A stretch of DNA of 64,000 bases. Source: Lycorma delicatula. Its lineage: Eukaryota; Arthropoda; Insecta; Hemiptera; Fulgoridae. The notes under the pieces are model-generated. The model did no database searches, was not told where the DNA came from, and saw only the letters and a list, made by a program, of their open reading frames with translations. How positions within the stretch are numbered: the stretch's first letter is position 1; each line of letters starts with the position of its first letter. Positions 60,820 to 64,000 of the stretch are shown one piece after another. The translations under genes and the position numbers were made by a program. The stretch lies in contig NC_134455.1 in assembly GCF_047948215.1 (NCBI RefSeq), positions 291,983,647 through 292,047,646 of the forward strand, in the 5' to 3' direction.

Positions 60820-62930
60820 CGTTGAAGGGTGTCCGTCTTTTTGACATAATTTCTAAAATTGGTTGCTTTGATTACAGTAATCAACCACTTTTGCAATCAA
60901 CTTATAATTTTACTTAAATCAGTTCTTATAACCTCGTTTTTTATTTAACGTAATTGTGAACAGCTTTTTGCCTTTCTCAAACTCCACAACTCGACTCTTG
61001 CTTTGATATCCCTTGTTAGCTTTTGTGATAAATCCTTCTTTAAAAAAGAACTAGGGCAACTGTTACCTTAACAAGTTTTATTTTTATGTCCTTTATTGTT
61101 TTCTTACTTAATATTGTACTAATAATACAAAAATTAATTTATTAACTTTTTTCTAAACTGATATAGATAACAAAGTTAATCATTAATCCTAATTACTTAC
61201 AGTGAGAAACTTGATTCAAGCCTATGTTATCAATAAAACTTTAGAACACATTGGATATTTACGGCTTAACGTCATAACCTTTTATCTACAAATAGATATT
61301 TTACAATTATGGTTAGTAGAAAATTAATTTTAGGTGTAATTATGTTTAAAGCTCACCTTTAGATGATTCCTTAATAATTTTCAATGTATATTAGTTTTAT
61401 ATAATTAATAAACATTTCGTAAACTGCACTAATAACCTAATCTGCTATCCTATTGTGTTTTAAATTGATAATTTTTTTTCCGTTTCAGGTATGTTTCTTT
61501 CTCAACAGTGTAAGTAAATATTTATTTATGTGTATTCGTTACTACTACTTTTATTTTTTAATAAATTATTCTGCATGTTAAATAAATTTTAAAATTTATA
61601 TTTAACTTTTTAACATTTCAATAAATTGTATTTTATGAATTAGTGCGATAATCGGTGTAATTTTTCTAGCTAAAATTCAGTTTATTAAGATTATTTTCCT
61701 TTCAATCGGAAGGTGTAGTAATTTTTGAGTTAATAACTATTAAATTTGATGGTAAATTTGAAAAAAGTTATTTTCCAAAATTAATTTATTTTATTGAATA
61801 AAACTTAAGCAGTATATAATTTAAACACTATAACAGTTATCACAAGAAATTGAGTTTTAGCCGTAAATTAAATTTTATTCTTAGTGAAAGCTTATGAATG
61901 CCTGGAAAAGAGTAAAATATATATATTACATTCAAATGTCTTTTTTTTTTTAAATTACGTAATAAACAGGAATTAGGTAACTTTGGGAAACTTACTTTAT
62001 CAAATAAAATTCATTATTTTAAAATCGTACGGCATCAATATCTAATAGCTTTTAAACTTTGAAATATATTGAACCTTTTTTATTAAAATTTTCTATGGTA
62101 AAAATATTTAACGACTATCCTCTCCGTTAAGATTTATTCATGGGAAGGGATATCTGTGATTAGTTTAAGGTTCATAGACTCAAACGTACATGAGATAAAA
62201 TGTTATCTTATCCAGCGTGCATTAAATCAATCTGAGTTTGAAATCGCAGTATTTAGATTATTTTTATAGCAAATTTTAGCTTTAATTAGGGTTACCTGAA
62301 ACTGTAACATTTTTTTTTGTATTTTTACCCGAGTTATAAAAACACTTTCAGAAATTGTCGTTTTATAAAGTTTTGTAAGTATTGAGTGTTAGTTATTATA
62401 TATTACAATTTCTTCATTTTTTTTTTAACTTTTATTTATTTTTCATGTATATTATTTTCTAAGTAACTACTGATAATGATTATTTAACAACCAACTGTCT
62501 AGTTTTATCTTTTTAAGGTAAATATTTTTTAGTGTTTCTTTATTTCAAATTTGCCATTCAGCGTTTTGTAAACATTTATATAAAATAAGAATGTAATAAA
62601 AATAATTTGACTCATATAACTTAAATTTTAACCCTACGTAAGCAGAATATAATTACATCTACCCGATTATATGCGTACGTATATTTATAAAATGGTATAA
62701 TTCACAGCACTGAACTTAATAATTTTGTTAAATAGGAGGTATATTTAAATAATTATTTATCACATATTTTCTAATTACTCTATTATCAGTTTATTTATAA
62801 AATGATGATTAGCAAAGGGACATCAAATATAAATAAGCGTGTTATATAAAAAATCTACTGAAACGTTATAATTGAATTTTTCTTTGTTTTTTGCTTGATG
62901 TATCACCACATAAGCTTGAAGTTTGTGCGT
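60820..62930. other. AT-rich DNA without a recognisable gene
   Basis: Nothing identified beyond simple A/T tracts. Confidence 0.5.
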
Positions 62931-62934
62931 GGGA

Positions 62935-63045
62935 TATGGAAATTGAATTTTGTAGCGTATGAAAAATGCTGTGCCTGATCGGGATTCGAAAACGGGACCT
63001 CCATATGAAAGGCCGAGATGTTACCACTCCACGGAGTGGAAATCT
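62935..63045 (-). repeat. tRNA-derived SINE head, minus strand, 3'-truncated
   Basis: The minus strand gives gtggagtggtaac (A-box, about 63021-63034), ggaggtcccgttttcgaatc (B-box at 62982-62992) and tcaggcacagcatttttcat, tacgctacaaaattc. It shares the head and first body segment with 60656-60815 but lacks the 3' tail. Confidence 0.7.
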
Positions 63046-63054
63046 TTCATTTCC

Positions 63055-63100
63055 AATCAATGTTATCAGATTATGATAACATAATCTGATAACATTGATT
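63055..63100. repeat. Perfect 21-bp inverted repeat with a 4-base loop
   Basis: The left arm (63055-63075) starts aatcaatgttatcagattat and the right arm (63080-63100) is its exact complement, around the loop ataa. It lies 10 bp from the SINE head. At 46 bp it is shorter than an animal pre-miRNA. It may be a cruciform-prone palindrome, or the product of local inverted duplication. Confidence 0.9.
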
Positions 63101-63870
63101 TCATATCAATGAAATCGAGTGACGTGCTAAGTGTGAAACTAGACAGAACTAATTTTATTGAAATTTTTTCGACATTTTAGGAAAGATCTTTTGTGTATAT
63201 TTTATTGTAATTTAGACTTCACCAATTAAAAAAAAATCAAGTGAAGTCAGTTATAAAAACAAATTATATTTAAGCTACCTGAGAGAGAAAATATGCTGGA
63301 ACTATTGTCATTGAAAAAATATAAAAAATTACTGAAGCCTGTTCATTTAGGTCATCATTGAAAGTTAATCCATTACAAACAATAGTTTTAATTTAATTAG
63401 TTCATAACGGCTTTTCGTGAGTTGTCCAAAAATAGGAATATGTTGTAATAAAATTTTTCCTGGCAGAACGTAATTGAAGTTCAGATTTAGACAGGATTAA
63501 CATCCTTTGGCAACATTTCATGAAAATCCCTGCGCCTTTCATACGTGATGTACATGTGAGAGTGTAGTAATTAACAGATTGACTGGAAAGTGATTGGAAT
63601 TGTAGAAATCTTACATTAACCAATATATTTTCATTAGAGTCTCAGACAGCTGTATCCCAATTTTCTATAAGGGTTTATTTTTACCGAACTACGTTATTAC
63701 GATTTTCTTTTTTATAATCTAAAACCATTTACATGCGAATGATTGTGTTCAATAATAAAAAAATAAATAAATTGTTTATATAATGTATACGTGTTGTATA
63801 AATAAAAATACTTGAAAGTAGAATATAAAAAATTATATAAATTTTCTACAAGAAGTTTCAAGGATAAATG
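63101..63870. other. AT-rich DNA without a recognisable gene
   Basis: Nothing identified; a minus-strand frame at 63402-63623 has no recognisable domain. Confidence 0.5.
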
Positions 63871-63874
63871 TTAT

Positions 63875-63877
<3 letters not shown>

Positions 63878-63924
<47 letters not shown>
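63878..63924. repeat. (TA)n microsatellite
   Basis: An uninterrupted TA run of 47 bp. Shorter TA tracts occur at about 34793-34810, 39890-39909 and 42949-42968. Confidence 0.95.
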
Positions 63925-63926
<2 letters not shown>

Positions 63927-64000
63927 GAAGGAATAAACAAAATCAACTAGAAATTTTTATTTAACGCCTAATTATCGGATTGCTAATTTTGTTAAATCTT

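Noticed and set aside
63055..63100. miRNA precursor
   Set aside because: The hairpin is only 46 bp with a 4-base loop and perfect pairing; animal pre-miRNAs are longer and have bulges.
1..64000. CRISPR arrays, operons, phage or bacterial defence genes
   Set aside because: None seen; the window has eukaryotic transposons, no tightly packed genes and no regularly spaced short repeats with unique spacers. The three 20-bp motifs at 15696-15837 are too few, and sit in an LTR-like context.

Overview
This window looks like repeat-rich, AT-rich nuclear DNA from an arthropod, most likely an insect. It has no operons, ribosome-binding sites, rRNA genes or tRNA genes. Its recognisable coding content is almost all transposon-derived: non-LTR retrotransposons (LINEs) of at least four kinds, a mariner-type DNA transposon, a Helitron scrap, tRNA-derived SINEs and a probable solo LTR. 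The style of these families recalls hemipteran genomes, but that is an impression and not a demonstrated assignment.

Layout. 1-370: SINE. 612-1165: terminal-repeat-like dispersed element. 2470-7675 (+): decayed R1-clade LINE with gag, endonuclease and reverse transcriptase (RT). 9230-13860 (+): decayed I-clade LINE carrying RNase H. 15176-17631: about 2.5 kb bounded by inverted repeats, enclosing a solo-LTR-like block with three copies of a 20-bp motif. 18.0-21.6 kb: no recognisable gene. 21640-24135 (+): LINE lacking RNase H, with RTE-like endonuclease and RT. 25195-26345 (-): a related, heavily decayed LINE. 28915-29690 (+): internally deleted mariner-like transposase. 30081-30349: SINE. 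31630-32665 (-): another LINE 3' half. 34641-35731 and 44059-44806: two copies of a non-coding repeat that differ in the number of an internal ~300-bp unit. 37954-38240 (-): unidentified coding-like fragment. 38475-39030: dispersed repeat. 39078-39226: SINE. 41440-41697 (+): Helitron helicase fragment. 47043-49063 (-): 5'-truncated R1-clade LINE with a fully open RT frame. 52150-52600: GC-rich anonymous repeat. 53915-54322 (-): 3' end of the same LINE family as 21.6-24.1 kb. 56395-58150 (+): R1-type gag fragment with three zinc knuckles. 60656-60815 and 62935-63045 (-): tRNA-like SINEs, the second beside a perfect 21-bp palindrome.

Host genes. No complete host gene can be called. Four small stretches look like possible host exons or pseudogene pieces: 32852-33048 (+), 37954-38240 (-), 50904-50949 (-) and 54883-54934 (-). 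All are tentative. The region is best read as intergenic or intronic DNA filled by successive transposon insertions, most of them old; the LINE at 47-49 kb is the youngest-looking. I saw no novel multi-gene system. The most useful leads are the ACGTCA-bearing LTR, the repeat with variable internal units, the 3' tail shared by different SINEs and the candidate exons.
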